Shown here in pieces: positions 22,050-29,987 of a stretch of DNA of 64,000 nt. The DNA comes from Methanocella conradii HZ254 (GTDB lineage Archaea > Halobacteriota > Methanocellia > Methanocellales > Methanocellaceae), in contig NC_017034.1 in the NCBI RefSeq assembly GCF_000251105.1, forward strand, positions 2,108,001 through 2,172,000, written 5' to 3'. The position numbers and the translations under genes were made by a program. Each line of letters opens with the position of its first letter. Positions within the stretch are counted from its first letter, which is position 1. The notes below the pieces were generated by a model that did not search any database, had not been told where the DNA came from, and saw only the letters and a list, made by a program, of their open reading frames with translations.

Positions 22050-23957
22050 TCATACGTCCAGGTTTCTCACGAGCTTGGCGTTCTTCTCTATGAAGGCCTT
22101 CCTGGGCTCCACCTTGTCGCCCATCAGCACCGAGAATATGTGGTCCGCCTCCGCGGCGTCCTCGAGCGTGACCTTCAGCACCGTCCTTGTCTCCGGGTCC
22201 ATGGTAGTGCTCCAGAGCTGCTCTGGGTTCATCTCACCAAGGCCCTTATAGCGCTGTATGGTATAGTTTGACCTGCCCATCTCATCTAGCGCCGCGTTAA
22301 GCTCCTTTTCGCTATAGACGTACCTTTCCTCCTTTCCCTTTTTAATCTTGAACAGGGGCGGCTGGGCTATGTAAACGTAGCCCGCCTCGACCAGCGGCTT
22401 CATGTAGCGATAGAAGAAGGTGAGGAGAAGCGTCCTGATGTGCGCACCGTCCACATCCGCATCCGTCATTAGTATGATCTTATGATACCGGGCCTTCGAG
22501 ATGTCGAACTCGTCCCCAACGCTGGTCCCCAGCGCCGTGATGAGCGCCTTTATCTCCTCGCTCTGGAGCGCCTTGCTCAGCCTGGCCTTCTCGACGTTCA
22601 GTATCTTGCCGCGGAGAGGCAAGATGGCCTGGTACATCCGGTTTCGCCCCTGCTTTGCCGAGCCGCCCGCAGAGTCCCCCTCGACCAGGTATAGCTCGCA
22701 TTTCTCCGGGTCCTTTTCCGAGCAGTCCGCCAGCTTGCCAGGGAGCGTGGAGCTCTCCAGCGCAGACTTGCGCCTCGTCAGCTCCCGTGCCTTACGCGCC
22801 GCCTCCCTCGCGTGGAACGCCTGGATGGCCTTTTCGATTATCTTGCGCGCGTCCGCCGGGTTCTCCTCCAGGTAATCGTCCAGTCCCTCTCCGACGAGCG
22901 AATTTACGATGCCCTGCACCTCGCTATTGCCCAGCTTGGTCTTGGTCTGCCCCTCAAACTGGGGGTTCGTAAGCTTGACGCTGATAATGGCTGTGAGCCC
23001 CTCCCTGACATCGTCGCCAGAGAGCACCATGTCGCCCTTCAGCAGGTTATTTTTCTTAGCGTAGTCGTTAAAGCTGCGCGTCAGGGCTGACCTGAAGCCG
23101 CTGAGGTGGGTGCCGCCCTCAGTCGTATTAATATTATTGGCGAAAGCCAATACTATCTCGTTATAGCCATCGTTGTACTGCATGGCTATCTCTACATTAG
23201 TAGTATCCTTCTGCTTTTCAAAGTAGATGACCTTATCATGGAGTGGCGTCTTGCCCTCGTTCAGGTAATGGACGAACTGTACGATTCCGCCCTCGTAGTG
23301 GAAGACTTCCGACACGCCCGACCTGGCATCCGTAAAAGTAATCTTAATGCCCTTGTTGAGAAAGGCCAGCTCCCTGAGCCGGTTTGCCAGTATATCATAC
23401 TTGAACTCGGTTGTCTCGAATATCGTGGGGTCCGGCTTGAACGTCACCCTCGTGCCGGTGCCGATTGCCGTGCCTATCTCATGGACTTCGTCCGTAGGCT
23501 TGCCCCTCACGTAGTCCTGCACGTAAAGCCTGCCGTTTCTCCTTACTTCGACCTTCATCCATTCGGAGAGGGCGTTCACCACCGACACGCCCACGCCGTG
23601 TAGCCCGCCTGACACCTTGTACGTCCTGTTGTCAAACTTGCCGCCGGCGTGAAGCATGGTCATGACTATCTCGAGGGCTGGCCTGTGGTATTTTTCGTGC
23701 ATCTCGACGGGGATGCCTCTCCCATCGTCGTTGACCGTCACGCTTCCATCGTTATTGATCGAGACCTCGATGTTCTTGCAGTACCCGGCAAGCGCCTCGT
23801 CGATGCTGTTATCTACCACCTCGTATACAAGATGATGCAGGCCCCTCTCGTCCGTTGAGCCTATGTACATGCTGGGCCTCTTTCTCACCGCTTCGAGGCC
23901 CTCCAGCACCTGTATGCTCGAGGCATCGTACGCCTGTGGCGGCATCTCGCTAGACAT
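22050..23957 (-). CDS. gyrB: DNA gyrase subunit B
   Basis: 635 residues. GHKL ATPase motifs: VDNSIDEALAG, DDGRGIPVE, and GGLHGVGVSVVNALS; transducer Lys in QFEGQTKTKLGN; TOPRIM motifs EGDSAGGSAKQGR, PLRGKILNVEKAR and TDADVDGAHIRTLLL. Domain order and length match bacterial-type GyrB without the long Gram-negative insertion. It is first in the gyrBA operon; GGAGAGG is upstream of the ATG and a TATA-like element lies about 80 bases upstream. Confidence 0.97.
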   Translation of the reverse strand: MSSEMPPQAYDASSIQVLEGLEAVRKRPSMYIGSTDERGLHHLVYEVVDNSIDEALAGYCKNIEVSINNDGSVTVNDDGRGIPVEMHEKYHRPALEIVMTMLHAGGKFDNRTYKVSGGLHGVGVSVVNALSEWMKVEVRRNGRLYVQDYVRGKPTDEVHEIGTAIGTGTRVTFKPDPTIFETTEFKYDILANRLRELAFLNKGIKITFTDARSGVSEVFHYEGGIVQFVHYLNEGKTPLHDKVIYFEKQKDTTNVEIAMQYNDGYNEIVLAFANNINTTEGGTHLSGFRSALTRSFNDYAKKNNLLKGDMVLSGDDVREGLTAIISVKLTNPQFEGQTKTKLGNSEVQGIVNSLVGEGLDDYLEENPADARKIIEKAIQAFHAREAARKARELTRRKSALESSTLPGKLADCSEKDPEKCELYLVEGDSAGGSAKQGRNRMYQAILPLRGKILNVEKARLSKALQSEEIKALITALGTSVGDEFDISKARYHKIILMTDADVDGAHIRTLLLTFFYRYMKPLVEAGYVYIAQPPLFKIKKGKEERYVYSEKELNAALDEMGRSNYTIQRYKGLGEMNPEQLWSTTMDPETRTVLKVTLEDAAEADHIFSVLMGDKVEPRKAFIEKNAKLVRNLDV

Positions 23958-24035
23958 TATATGCTCTACCTCTCCTTTTTAGGTCGTTAAAAATTTTTGC
24001 TGCAATGGATGAAATTTTACCCCTTTACCTTAATT

Positions 24036-24046
24036 TTTATATAAAC
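24036..24046 (-). promoter_or_regulatory. TATA box of gyrBA
   Basis: GTTTATATAAA on the minus strand, about 80 bases before the gyrB start, would give a leader of roughly 50 bases. The rest of 23958-24159 is AT-rich with no gene seen. Confidence 0.45.
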
Positions 24047-24159
24047 GGGTTTTTGACCTATGTTTGCCTTTTCGTGTACCTATTTTAATAGCCCGCCATA
24101 GCATATATATTTAGTGCTCCGGGCTGAAATGAGGCAAGAGTGAATAATGAATGACAAGG

Positions 24160-24507
24160 TTAAATACTTGTTATTCTTTCGATCTCTTCGTTCCATGCAA
24201 CTTTTAGCGCTTTTGGTACACTCTTATCACTTAGATGGCTTATCATTTTATCCTGAAATATCCTCCTCCCTCTAACGCCGATAATGACTAGAGAATTTAT
24301 TAGCCAACCCCTTATATCGATGAACCTATACAAAACATAGGTAAGAATATCCAGAAGAGCTTGGGGGTTCGATTCCCTGGAGACCATATCGATTAAAGTG
24401 ATTAATGCATCATAGCCTTCTTTATCCTTCAGCCCTTGTCTTGTCATCTCGTTAAACTTTACATTTCTGCGAAAAACGCTTAGATACGGGCCTCTAGAGC
24501 AAGGCAT
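24160..24507 (-). CDS. Unknown protein, probably the 3' part of a frameshifted gene
   Basis: 115 residues with no recognised domain; helical and amphipathic, e.g. EGYDALITLIDMV and QALLDILTYVLYRFIDIRGW. Its first 10 residues (MPCSRGPYLS) read as out-of-frame translation of the end of the upstream small frame, with which it overlaps 28 bases. Joining the two frames by a one-base shift gives a continuous helical protein of about 155 residues (..LEAR / YLSVFRRNVKFNEM..). It lies downstream of an adenine methyltransferase, the place where a cognate nuclease often sits, but no nuclease motif is visible. Confidence 0.45.
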   Translation of the reverse strand: MPCSRGPYLSVFRRNVKFNEMTRQGLKDKEGYDALITLIDMVSRESNPQALLDILTYVLYRFIDIRGWLINSLVIIGVRGRRIFQDKMISHLSDKSVPKALKVAWNEEIERITSI

Positions 24508-24626
24508 GCTCTTCTCATTTCTGCACTAAAAGGCACCCGTGGTTTAAGGTTGTTAATAAAGCTCTCCTCTGCGAGCTTATAGCCTTGTTCGAGGATTTCC
24601 CTACACTTTTGTTCATTCACAGGCAT
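24480..24626 (-). pseudogene. 5' part of the same frameshifted gene
   Basis: A 48-residue frame starting at ATG 24626, 11 bases after the methyltransferase stop: MPVNEQKCREILEQGYKLAE, later PRVPFSAEMRRACLALEARI, stop. Protein-like composition and close spacing to the upstream gene argue it is real coding sequence. The abrupt stop and the overlap with the next frame suggest a frameshift, either authentic or a sequencing error. It could alternatively be an independent microprotein. Confidence 0.45.
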
Positions 24627-24636
24627 GATAGATGGC

Positions 24637-25569
24637 TCAATAATTTACCCAGAGCACTTCCCTTCTAGGCTTTTTTATGGAATGGCAATTTTTAACCGGC
24701 TCTTCTATACACTTCCAATCATTATATAGTCTATCCATTAGCTCGCAATGGTAACCGGATATGGCGACCTTGCCCTTAACGCCATGTAAAACATCTGCCA
24801 GCCTTAAATGCTCTTCTTCACTCATTTCATACTTATATGACTTAACATCTCCCCTGGACTCATGAGGATACGGGGGGTCACAATAGAAAAGGGTATCTTT
24901 ACTATCGTATAGCCTTATGACCTCGATGGCCGGCCTGTTCTCTATCTGTACCCTTAAAAGTCGCTCGGCGATTTCGGGTAAGCCCTCAATGCTGCCAAGC
25001 CACCTTGAGACGGCTCCGGACATGCCCGCTCTGCTCGTTAATTTACAGTTTGCCCATCGCCCTATTGAGGCTGTCTGGGCAAGGCCAGTCCTGACTTGCC
25101 TGGCCCTTACAAAAAACCGCCTTGCCCTCTCTAGGTCCGATAGCTCTCCGTCGGGCTCGGAAATTGCCAGGGCGAATTCTTCCCTTGAAAACGGAGTCAG
25201 GGCTATCGCCTTAATCAAATCCTCCGTCTGATTTCTCAATACCCTGAAGAAATTAACGACTTCTCCATCGATATCATTATACGTCTCTATCGGTGAAGGG
25301 TGCCTGTTTAGCAATACTGCTGCGGAGCCGCCGAAAGGCTCGCAATAGTGATGCGTATAGGGTAATAGGGGCAATAGCCAGTTAAGATGGCTATACTTGC
25401 CTCCATACCATCCAAATGCAATCTTTCTTCCGGGCGACTTAATGCCAGGTTCAGAAAGCCCCTCCTCATGCTGTAAAGCCATTTGAATTCCAGGCTTTTT
25501 TATAGCCGGTGTTAATGTGGATATTAGTTTTTCGTTTGCACCGGTATTCTCTGAGTCATCAGAGTACAT
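24637..25569 (-). CDS. Adenine-specific DNA methyltransferase, D12 class
   Basis: 310 residues. The start at 25569 is chosen because AAGGAG lies seven bases upstream; the frame runs on to 26058 but that part is a shadow of the opposite-strand gene. Motifs of alpha-class N6-adenine methylases: FGWYGGKYSHLNWLL, SAM-binding YCEPFGGSAAVLLN, NDIDGEVVNFF, and catalytic DPPYPHE. These enzymes usually recognise GATC-like sites. There is a 55-residue N-terminal extension rich in charged residues. No clear restriction enzyme is adjacent, so it is either an orphan or half of a decayed system with the frameshifted gene downstream. Confidence 0.88.
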   Translation of the reverse strand: MYSDDSENTGANEKLISTLTPAIKKPGIQMALQHEEGLSEPGIKSPGRKIAFGWYGGKYSHLNWLLPLLPYTHHYCEPFGGSAAVLLNRHPSPIETYNDIDGEVVNFFRVLRNQTEDLIKAIALTPFSREEFALAISEPDGELSDLERARRFFVRARQVRTGLAQTASIGRWANCKLTSRAGMSGAVSRWLGSIEGLPEIAERLLRVQIENRPAIEVIRLYDSKDTLFYCDPPYPHESRGDVKSYKYEMSEEEHLRLADVLHGVKGKVAISGYHCELMDRLYNDWKCIEEPVKNCHSIKKPRREVLWVNY

Positions 25570-25666
25570 GTCGTTCTCCTTACATAATCTCTTGCTTCCT
25601 AATGATATATACTTCATGATAGAGTGAAGTGAAATTATTAATAGGATAGCTGGGTTTGTCTTACTT

Positions 25667-26314
25667 ATGAGGCTTGATGAGTATCTTGTTAGAGAGGGTT
25701 TAGTCTCCTCGAGGAGCCGGGCGAAGCACCTCATAGAAAGAGGGCTGGTGAAGGTGGATGGAAAGGCGATAACGAAGCCCTCCCAGAGGATCGAGTATGG
25801 GAGGGCTGTGACAGTAGAGGGGGAGGACAGGCCGGAGGGATACTTTAAGCTGAAGCGCATACAGGATGAGTCGGGCATTTTAAGGGAAGGGGACGCGGTG
25901 CTCGACATCGGGTCAAGCGCGGGCGGGTTCTTGATGTATGCCGCAGGCATCGCCTCGAGGGCCACGGGCATCGAGTTTAGCGAGGAGTTCAAAAAGCCTC
26001 TTAGGGCGGTTGAAAAGGAGTACCCTAACGTGAAGGTCTTCTTCGGCGACGCCTTCACGATGGATATAGCGAAGCTGGACGGCCCCTACGACGTCATCCT
26101 GAACGACATGACCGTCGAGCCCATGAGCTCCGTCGACGTCCTGGCACGATACCTGCAACTATTAAAGAAAAACGGCAGAGCCCTACAGGTGATAAAGCTC
26201 GGCCAGGCGGGCAGCCTCGATCCCATCGTAAAAAAACTAGAAGACACAGGCCTAAAAGTAATAAAAATCATAAAACCAGAAAAGATGGAAGCCTACATCA
26301 TAGCAGAAAAATAA
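25667..26314 (+). CDS. S4-domain / FtsJ-like RNA 2'-O-methyltransferase, TlyA type
   Basis: 215 residues. Residues 1-60 are an S4 RNA-binding domain (RLDEYLVREGLVSSRSRAKHL, VKVDG, K in TKPSQRI). The rest is an FtsJ/RrmJ-type Rossmann methyltransferase: LDIGSSAGGFLMYA as motif I, then DVILNDMTVEP and the catalytic-like Lys in LQVIKLGQAG. This order is that of TlyA, which methylates rRNA ribose; the archaeal target is unknown. It is divergent from the adenine methyltransferase gene. Confidence 0.85.
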   Translation: MRLDEYLVREGLVSSRSRAKHLIERGLVKVDGKAITKPSQRIEYGRAVTVEGEDRPEGYFKLKRIQDESGILREGDAVLDIGSSAGGFLMYAAGIASRATGIEFSEEFKKPLRAVEKEYPNVKVFFGDAFTMDIAKLDGPYDVILNDMTVEPMSSVDVLARYLQLLKKNGRALQVIKLGQAGSLDPIVKKLEDTGLKVIKIIKPEKMEAYIIAEK

Positions 26315-26319
26315 AAGAG

Positions 26320-26628
26320 TTAGCCAAAGATGGCACCCATGCCCGACGCCGCCTCTTCCTCCTCCTTGTGAACGTAGTCGAGAACCTGCCTCTCCTCATC
26401 GCCAGAAAGCTTCGCAAGCGGCAGCTTCGACTCCTCGATGCGCCTCAGCGCCTCCTTCATCTTCTCCGGGTCCTCAGCCTTTACATACAGGTAATAGCCA
26501 GACTTGCGCGCCGTGCCCATGAGCGCGGCCTCCCTGGCGCTCGGCCCGAGGCGCTTGAAAAATTCCTCTTCTAGAAGCTTGTCCACGGACTTCTTATCCT
26601 TCTCCTCGTAAAAATATACTACTTCCAT
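26320..26628 (-). CDS. Conserved-looking small protein of unknown function
   Basis: 102 residues, acidic, with alternating strand/helix character: EVVYFYEEKDKKSVDKLLEEE at the start, KSGYYLYVKAEDPEKMKEALRRIEE in the middle and DEERQVLDYVHKEEEEA near the end, closing with SGMGAIFG. No signal or membrane segment. The composition and codon use match neighbouring genes, so it is likely real. It converges on the TlyA-like gene with five bases between. No family recognised. Confidence 0.65.
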   Translation of the reverse strand: MEVVYFYEEKDKKSVDKLLEEEFFKRLGPSAREAALMGTARKSGYYLYVKAEDPEKMKEALRRIEESKLPLAKLSGDEERQVLDYVHKEEEEAASGMGAIFG

Positions 26629-26750
26629 TTGTACACCTTTTAGCTTATTGCCGGCGATGGCTCATAAATGTGATGCTCAAGCGCGGTAATGCTTCCGAAG
26701 CCTGCTTATCTGCTCTCCTTTGAATATGATTTTTTCGACAACGGGGCCAT

Positions 26751-26792
26751 GGGGCGGAGAATCCCCTTGAAACGATGAGATGGATCCGCCCC
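26751..26792. repeat. Second copy of the structured GGAGAATCCCC motif
   Basis: The segment 26751-26772 equals 3321-3342 except for one base (C for T). It contains GGGG, eight bases, CCCC, then TTGAAA, and is closed here by an outer perfect inverted repeat GGGGCGGA / TCCGCCCC (26751-26758 and 26785-26792). The base that differs from the first copy is compensated on the other arm (CCGC here, CCAC there). A related but looser element is at 36055-36085. Confidence 0.5.
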
Positions 26793-26981
26793 TTGCTCTT
26801 CAACATGAAAATAATACTTTTGGCAAGCATACTGTGAATGTATAAATAGTCGAGAATAGTATTTATGTCTTGAAGTTCCACCGTATGGCAGCCAAAATTT
26901 TGTTCTACACAGGAACCGTCTTCCGTGTTTGAGGACAAGGCCTCCATGGGCTCCGCCCGATGCTGAGATGACAGGCTGAAA

Positions 26982-27045
26982 GTACGCTCGCCCCTGGAGA
27001 AGGAATGGAGCGTACAAGGTGGATGCTCCTGATTTCAATCAGGAG
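26982..27045. repeat. Two consecutive perfect hairpins
   Basis: First inverted repeat GTACGCTC / GAGCGTAC (26982-26989 and 27008-27015); second CTCCTGATT / AATCAGGAG (27026-27034 and 27037-27045) with a two-base loop. The gap 26640-27038 otherwise holds no convincing gene; weak minus-strand frames there lack motifs. The hairpins abut the DUF362 remnant and may be the scar of a mobile element or a terminator. Confidence 0.45.
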
Positions 27046-27179
27046 AGAAGGTCACGCTTAACCAGCACCCTATCATACCTAAAAAGGATACGGGACGCTC
27101 CTATCATGTCCAGCGCCTTCTTCGGGCCTTCGATGGGGTCGCTCGTGTGGACGATGGAGACGACGGCACCTCTAGCCAT
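27039..27179 (-). pseudogene. N-terminal remnant of a DUF362-type protein
   Basis: A 46-residue frame from ATG 27179: MARGAVVSIVHTSDPIEGP, KKALDMIGAS, then YDRVLVKRDLLS and a stop. It matches the beginning of DUF362 proteins, in which a valine-rich first strand, a kALdliG helix and a VLVKPN strand precede a catalytic or metal-binding part of over 200 residues. Here the PN of VKPN reads RD and the stop comes at once, inside a hairpin. Truncation is the best reading; an independent small protein is less likely. Confidence 0.55.
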
Positions 27180-27206
27180 ATAGCCCTCAATAAAAATATC
27201 CTACAA

Positions 27207-27593
27207 CTAATATTTTTCCATAATCTCGGCCGGCGTATATACCTCGCTCAGCCACTTAAAGTGCCTCTTATTATTCGTGACCATGGGTATCTTACGCTTA
27301 TAGGCATACGCCCCGATGGCATAATCGACTGCATTATCCGAGAAATCGTGTCCCTGCAGCGCATTTTTTGCCGCAATCAGCGCTTGTCCCTTATCGAACG
27401 AAATGACCTCGATATCCAGGCCATTTAAAATGCCTAAAAATCTTGTCATTGACCCGCCCACTCTTTTCATCTCATTGTAAGATAGCTCCATAAATGCAAG
27501 TGAGGACAGGTAGCCTTTCACGTCTTTTTTCCTCATCCATTCTAAAAAATCCGGGTCGCTTCTAAAAACATTAGAATCCAGGCATACGTCCAT
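27207..27593 (-). CDS. vapC: VapC-type PIN-domain toxin
   Basis: 128 residues of PIN fold: first acidic residue in VCLDSNVF, Glu in LAFMELSYNE, Asp pair in HDFSDNAVDYAIGAYAY, and the C-terminal PMVTNNKRHFKWL strand. VapC toxins are Mg-dependent ribonucleases that cut tRNA or rRNA. The fourth acidic position is Asn-rich (TNNK), as in many VapC that retain activity. Its ATG overlaps the stop of the antitoxin gene by one base (TAATG), the classical coupled arrangement. Confidence 0.85.
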   Translation of the reverse strand: MDVCLDSNVFRSDPDFLEWMRKKDVKGYLSSLAFMELSYNEMKRVGGSMTRFLGILNGLDIEVISFDKGQALIAAKNALQGHDFSDNAVDYAIGAYAYKRKIPMVTNNKRHFKWLSEVYTPAEIMEKY

Positions 27594-27838
27594 TAGACAA
27601 TACCTTCTCTCTTTAGCCTTTTAGCCCATCCTTCCCTGAACTCTTTATCCGTTTTGTCAAAATCCTTAAAACCTTCCGCCATCTCATATATCATGTCTTT
27701 TAGGCTTCTAAGAACGACCTTATCATCCTCCTCAATGAATACGACTTTATCGCCGGGCCCGACCCCGATCTTATTTCGGACATCGGCAGGCAACGTTATC
27801 TGGTTCTGGCTCGATACCTTACTTGAACATGGCTCCAT
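27593..27838 (-). CDS. vapB: VapB-type antitoxin with AbrB fold
   Basis: 81 residues. The N-terminal half is an AbrB/SpoVT swapped-hairpin DNA-binding domain: KVSSQNQITLPADVRNKIGV, GPGDKVVFIEEDDKVVLRSL. The C-terminal tail is charged and helical (FKDFDKTDKEFREGWAKRLKREG) and would wrap the toxin's active site. It is expected to repress its own promoter together with VapC; a palindrome lies directly upstream. Confidence 0.85.
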   Translation of the reverse strand: MEPCSSKVSSQNQITLPADVRNKIGVGPGDKVVFIEEDDKVVLRSLKDMIYEMAEGFKDFDKTDKEFREGWAKRLKREGIV

Positions 27839-27840
27839 TT

Positions 27841-27866
27841 ATAATCACATATCATTAAATGATTAT
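27841..27866. promoter_or_regulatory. Palindromic operator upstream of vapBC
   Basis: The perfect palindrome ATCATTAAATGAT (27851-27863) overlaps an outer inverted pair ATAATCA / TGATTAT (27841-27847, 27860-27866). It is within 30 bases of the vapB start and overlaps TATA-like sequence, as expected for an autoregulated toxin-antitoxin promoter. Confidence 0.5.
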
Positions 27867-27951
27867 AGCAATATTAAATGTATCTGTTATAGCATTTAAC
27901 TACAAACCTGGAAAGCTATAAAAGCTACGAATACAGTATGGAATCCGGCAT

Positions 27952-29328
27952 ATGACTATCATCGAAATGGCGAAGTGCATCCTTAAGGAGGGCCCCATCT
28001 GCGATAGCTGCCTGGGCAGGCAGTTCGGCAAGCTGTCGACGGGCTTAACGAACGCACAGCGCGGCTTCGCCATCAAGGTCGCCCTTTCGATGCAGGCGGC
28101 CGCTGATGGCGACATGGAGGCTCAAAATCTATTGGCCACGTCGTTTCTGCCGGCCAGGAAGGTCCTGGGCATTGAGGCTCAGGACGAGGAGTGCTGGCTC
28201 TGCAGGGGATTATTCCAGGATTTAAAAAATATCGAAAAATGGGCTGACAGGTGTATCGAGGCCGCAAAGGGCTTTGAGTACGACACGCTGCTCGTGGGCA
28301 CGAAGGTGCCGCCCATCTACTCTGAAAAGGAGGAGGTGCTCTGGGCCGAGTGCGGCCTCACCCATGCCGAGCCCCTGAAGGCGGAGCTGAACCGCGAAGT
28401 GGGGAAAGCCGTATCCATTAAGGCGGGCAAAGAAGTGGACTTCAAGAGGCCCGACGTCGTCTTCACCATCGACCTCGCTAAAGATATGGTGGAGATGAAG
28501 GCTAACTCGTTATTCATATATGGCCGCTATAACAAGTACGTCCGGGACATCCCGCAAACGAGGTGGCCGTGCAGGGAATGCGGCGGAAAAGGGGTAAAGG
28601 GCGAGGCCATATGCCAGCATTGTGGGGGCACGGGCAAGATGTACCCGACGTCCGTTGAGGAGCAGATAAGCCACGAGGTAAAGCTGGCCTTTAATGCGGA
28701 GGACGGCGTGCTTCACGGGGCAGGCAGGGAGGACATAGACGCCCGCATGCTCGGGGAGGGGAGGCCGTTCATCATGGAGGTCGTCAGCCCCCGCACCCGA
28801 TGGGTGGACCTCGAAAGCCTGGAGCAAAGGATAAACGCCTACGCCTCGGGCAGGGTATCGGTTTCAGGCCTTCATTACGTTGATAAAAGTGCAGTCAGGG
28901 AAATAAAAAGCATAAAGCCCGATAAGACTTACAGGCTTAAAGTTATATACAATGACGCTCTTTCAATAGAAACGCTTAAATCTTCGCTGGCTATCCTATC
29001 TGGCGCGGCCATATGCCAGCGGACGCCCGAAAGGGTCCTGCACCGAAGGGCTGACCTTGAGAGAAGGCGCAGGGTATATGATATAACGCTTGAAGAGCTA
29101 AACGAAGCGGAGAAGTATTTCATCATAACCGTCCGGTGCGAAGGCGGGCTTTACGTGAAAGAGCTCGTATCCGGCGATAAAGGCCGGACAAGCCCGTCCC
29201 TCTCGGCCCTGCTGGGCAGGGAGTGCCGCGTCGCAGAGCTGGACGTTATAAGCGTCGAAGGAGGAATATCATGGCAAGATCACATGGCGAAAGAAAGAAG
29301 ACCAGGTACAAGTTCACAAAGGCGCTAA
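27952..29328 (+). CDS. pus10: tRNA pseudouridine synthase Pus10
   Basis: 458 residues. The N-terminal zinc-binding/THUMP region has GPICDSCLGRQFG and later CWLCRGLF; a second pair CRECGGKG..CQHCGGTG lies near residue 205-225. The catalytic block is HGAGREDIDARMLGEGRPFIMEV with the Asp nucleophile. It modifies U54 and U55 in the T-loop of archaeal tRNAs. Its 3' end overlaps the start of rpl21e by 58 bases, marking the beginning of a long plus-strand operon of translation genes; an AT-rich promoter region shared with vapBC precedes it. Confidence 0.93.
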   Translation: MTIIEMAKCILKEGPICDSCLGRQFGKLSTGLTNAQRGFAIKVALSMQAAADGDMEAQNLLATSFLPARKVLGIEAQDEECWLCRGLFQDLKNIEKWADRCIEAAKGFEYDTLLVGTKVPPIYSEKEEVLWAECGLTHAEPLKAELNREVGKAVSIKAGKEVDFKRPDVVFTIDLAKDMVEMKANSLFIYGRYNKYVRDIPQTRWPCRECGGKGVKGEAICQHCGGTGKMYPTSVEEQISHEVKLAFNAEDGVLHGAGREDIDARMLGEGRPFIMEVVSPRTRWVDLESLEQRINAYASGRVSVSGLHYVDKSAVREIKSIKPDKTYRLKVIYNDALSIETLKSSLAILSGAAICQRTPERVLHRRADLERRRRVYDITLEELNEAEKYFIITVRCEGGLYVKELVSGDKGRTSPSLSALLGRECRVAELDVISVEGGISWQDHMAKERRPGTSSQRR

Positions 29329-29567
29329 GGGAGCGGGGACTCTCGCCCGTAAGCCGTGCAGTCCAGGAGTTCGAGGTCGGGCAGAAGGTCCACATCGACA
29401 TCGACCCGAGCGTCCACAAGGGCATGCCATATCGCCGCTTCCAGGGCAGGACTTGCACTGTCATCGGGACCCGCGGTAGGGCCTACATACTTGAGATGTA
29501 CGACGGCGGCCTCAGGAAGGAGATCATCGCCCGCCCACAGCACCTCAAGCCCCAGAAAGGCCAGTAA
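29271..29567 (+). CDS. rpl21e: Ribosomal protein L21e
   Basis: 98 residues from the ATG at 29271, preceded by GGAGGA. MARSHGERKKTRYKF, VHIDIDPSVHKGMPYRRFQG and TCTVIGTRGRAYIL are typical of this archaeal/eukaryotic large-subunit protein. The upstream extension of the frame is inside pus10 and not used. It is followed after 14 bases by rpoF, the usual archaeal order. Confidence 0.96.
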   Translation: MARSHGERKKTRYKFTKALRERGLSPVSRAVQEFEVGQKVHIDIDPSVHKGMPYRRFQGRTCTVIGTRGRAYILEMYDGGLRKEIIARPQHLKPQKGQ

Positions 29568-29581
29568 TCTGGTGACGTTGC

Positions 29582-29938
29582 ATGATAATAAAGAAGGTAG
29601 AGAGCGAGGAGCTATTAACGCTCCCCGAGGTCAGGGATATCCTTAACCGTATCAAGGAAGAGCGGGAAAAGGCGGGCCAGGAGCTGCGCTACGAGCAGAA
29701 GCGTGCCGTGGAGCACGCCAACCTTTTTGCCAAGGTTGGCGCAAAGGAGTCCAGGGACATGGTTAACGAGCTTCTTACCCTCGAGAAGATGAAGCTGGAC
29801 ATAGCGGTGAAGATAGCAAACCTGTGCCCGCGCACGAAGGATGAGCTTCGGGCTATATACGCTAAGGAGAGGTTTACGCTTAGCGAGGCAGAGCTTAAGG
29901 CCATACTGGATATCGTAGGTAAATATATCCAGGCTTAA
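29582..29938 (+). CDS. rpoF: DNA-directed RNA polymerase subunit F (Rpb4)
   Basis: 118 residues: MIIKKVESEELLTLPEVRDIL, then helical HRDC-like C-terminus LCPRTKDELRAIYAKERFTLSEAELKAILDIV. It forms the stalk of RNA polymerase with subunit E. Position between L21e and DUF655 is conserved in Euryarchaeota. Confidence 0.95.
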   Translation: MIIKKVESEELLTLPEVRDILNRIKEEREKAGQELRYEQKRAVEHANLFAKVGAKESRDMVNELLTLEKMKLDIAVKIANLCPRTKDELRAIYAKERFTLSEAELKAILDIVGKYIQA

Positions 29939-29987
29939 GCAATCTTTTTTTATTTAAACGTATTATATTGTATGAGGGCGACCCTTG

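Noticed and set aside
24160..25569. Complete restriction-modification system
   Set aside because: The methyltransferase is clear but no endonuclease motif is visible in the downstream frames, which appear broken.
24637..26058. Long 473-residue frame including the adenine methyltransferase
   Set aside because: The first 160 residues overlap the opposite-strand TlyA-like gene and are low-complexity; a ribosome binding site supports a start at 25569.
26645..27038. Minus-strand frames of 100 and 110 residues
   Set aside because: They run through the structured repeat and lack motifs or protein-like composition.
27207..27593. Functional link between VapC and the membrane PIN protein
   Set aside because: Both have PIN domains, but they are 17 kb apart with different architecture; a shared fold alone is not evidence of a link.
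29223..29270. N-terminal extension of L21e
   Set aside because: The extra 16 residues are translation of the end of pus10; GGAGGA supports ATG 29271.
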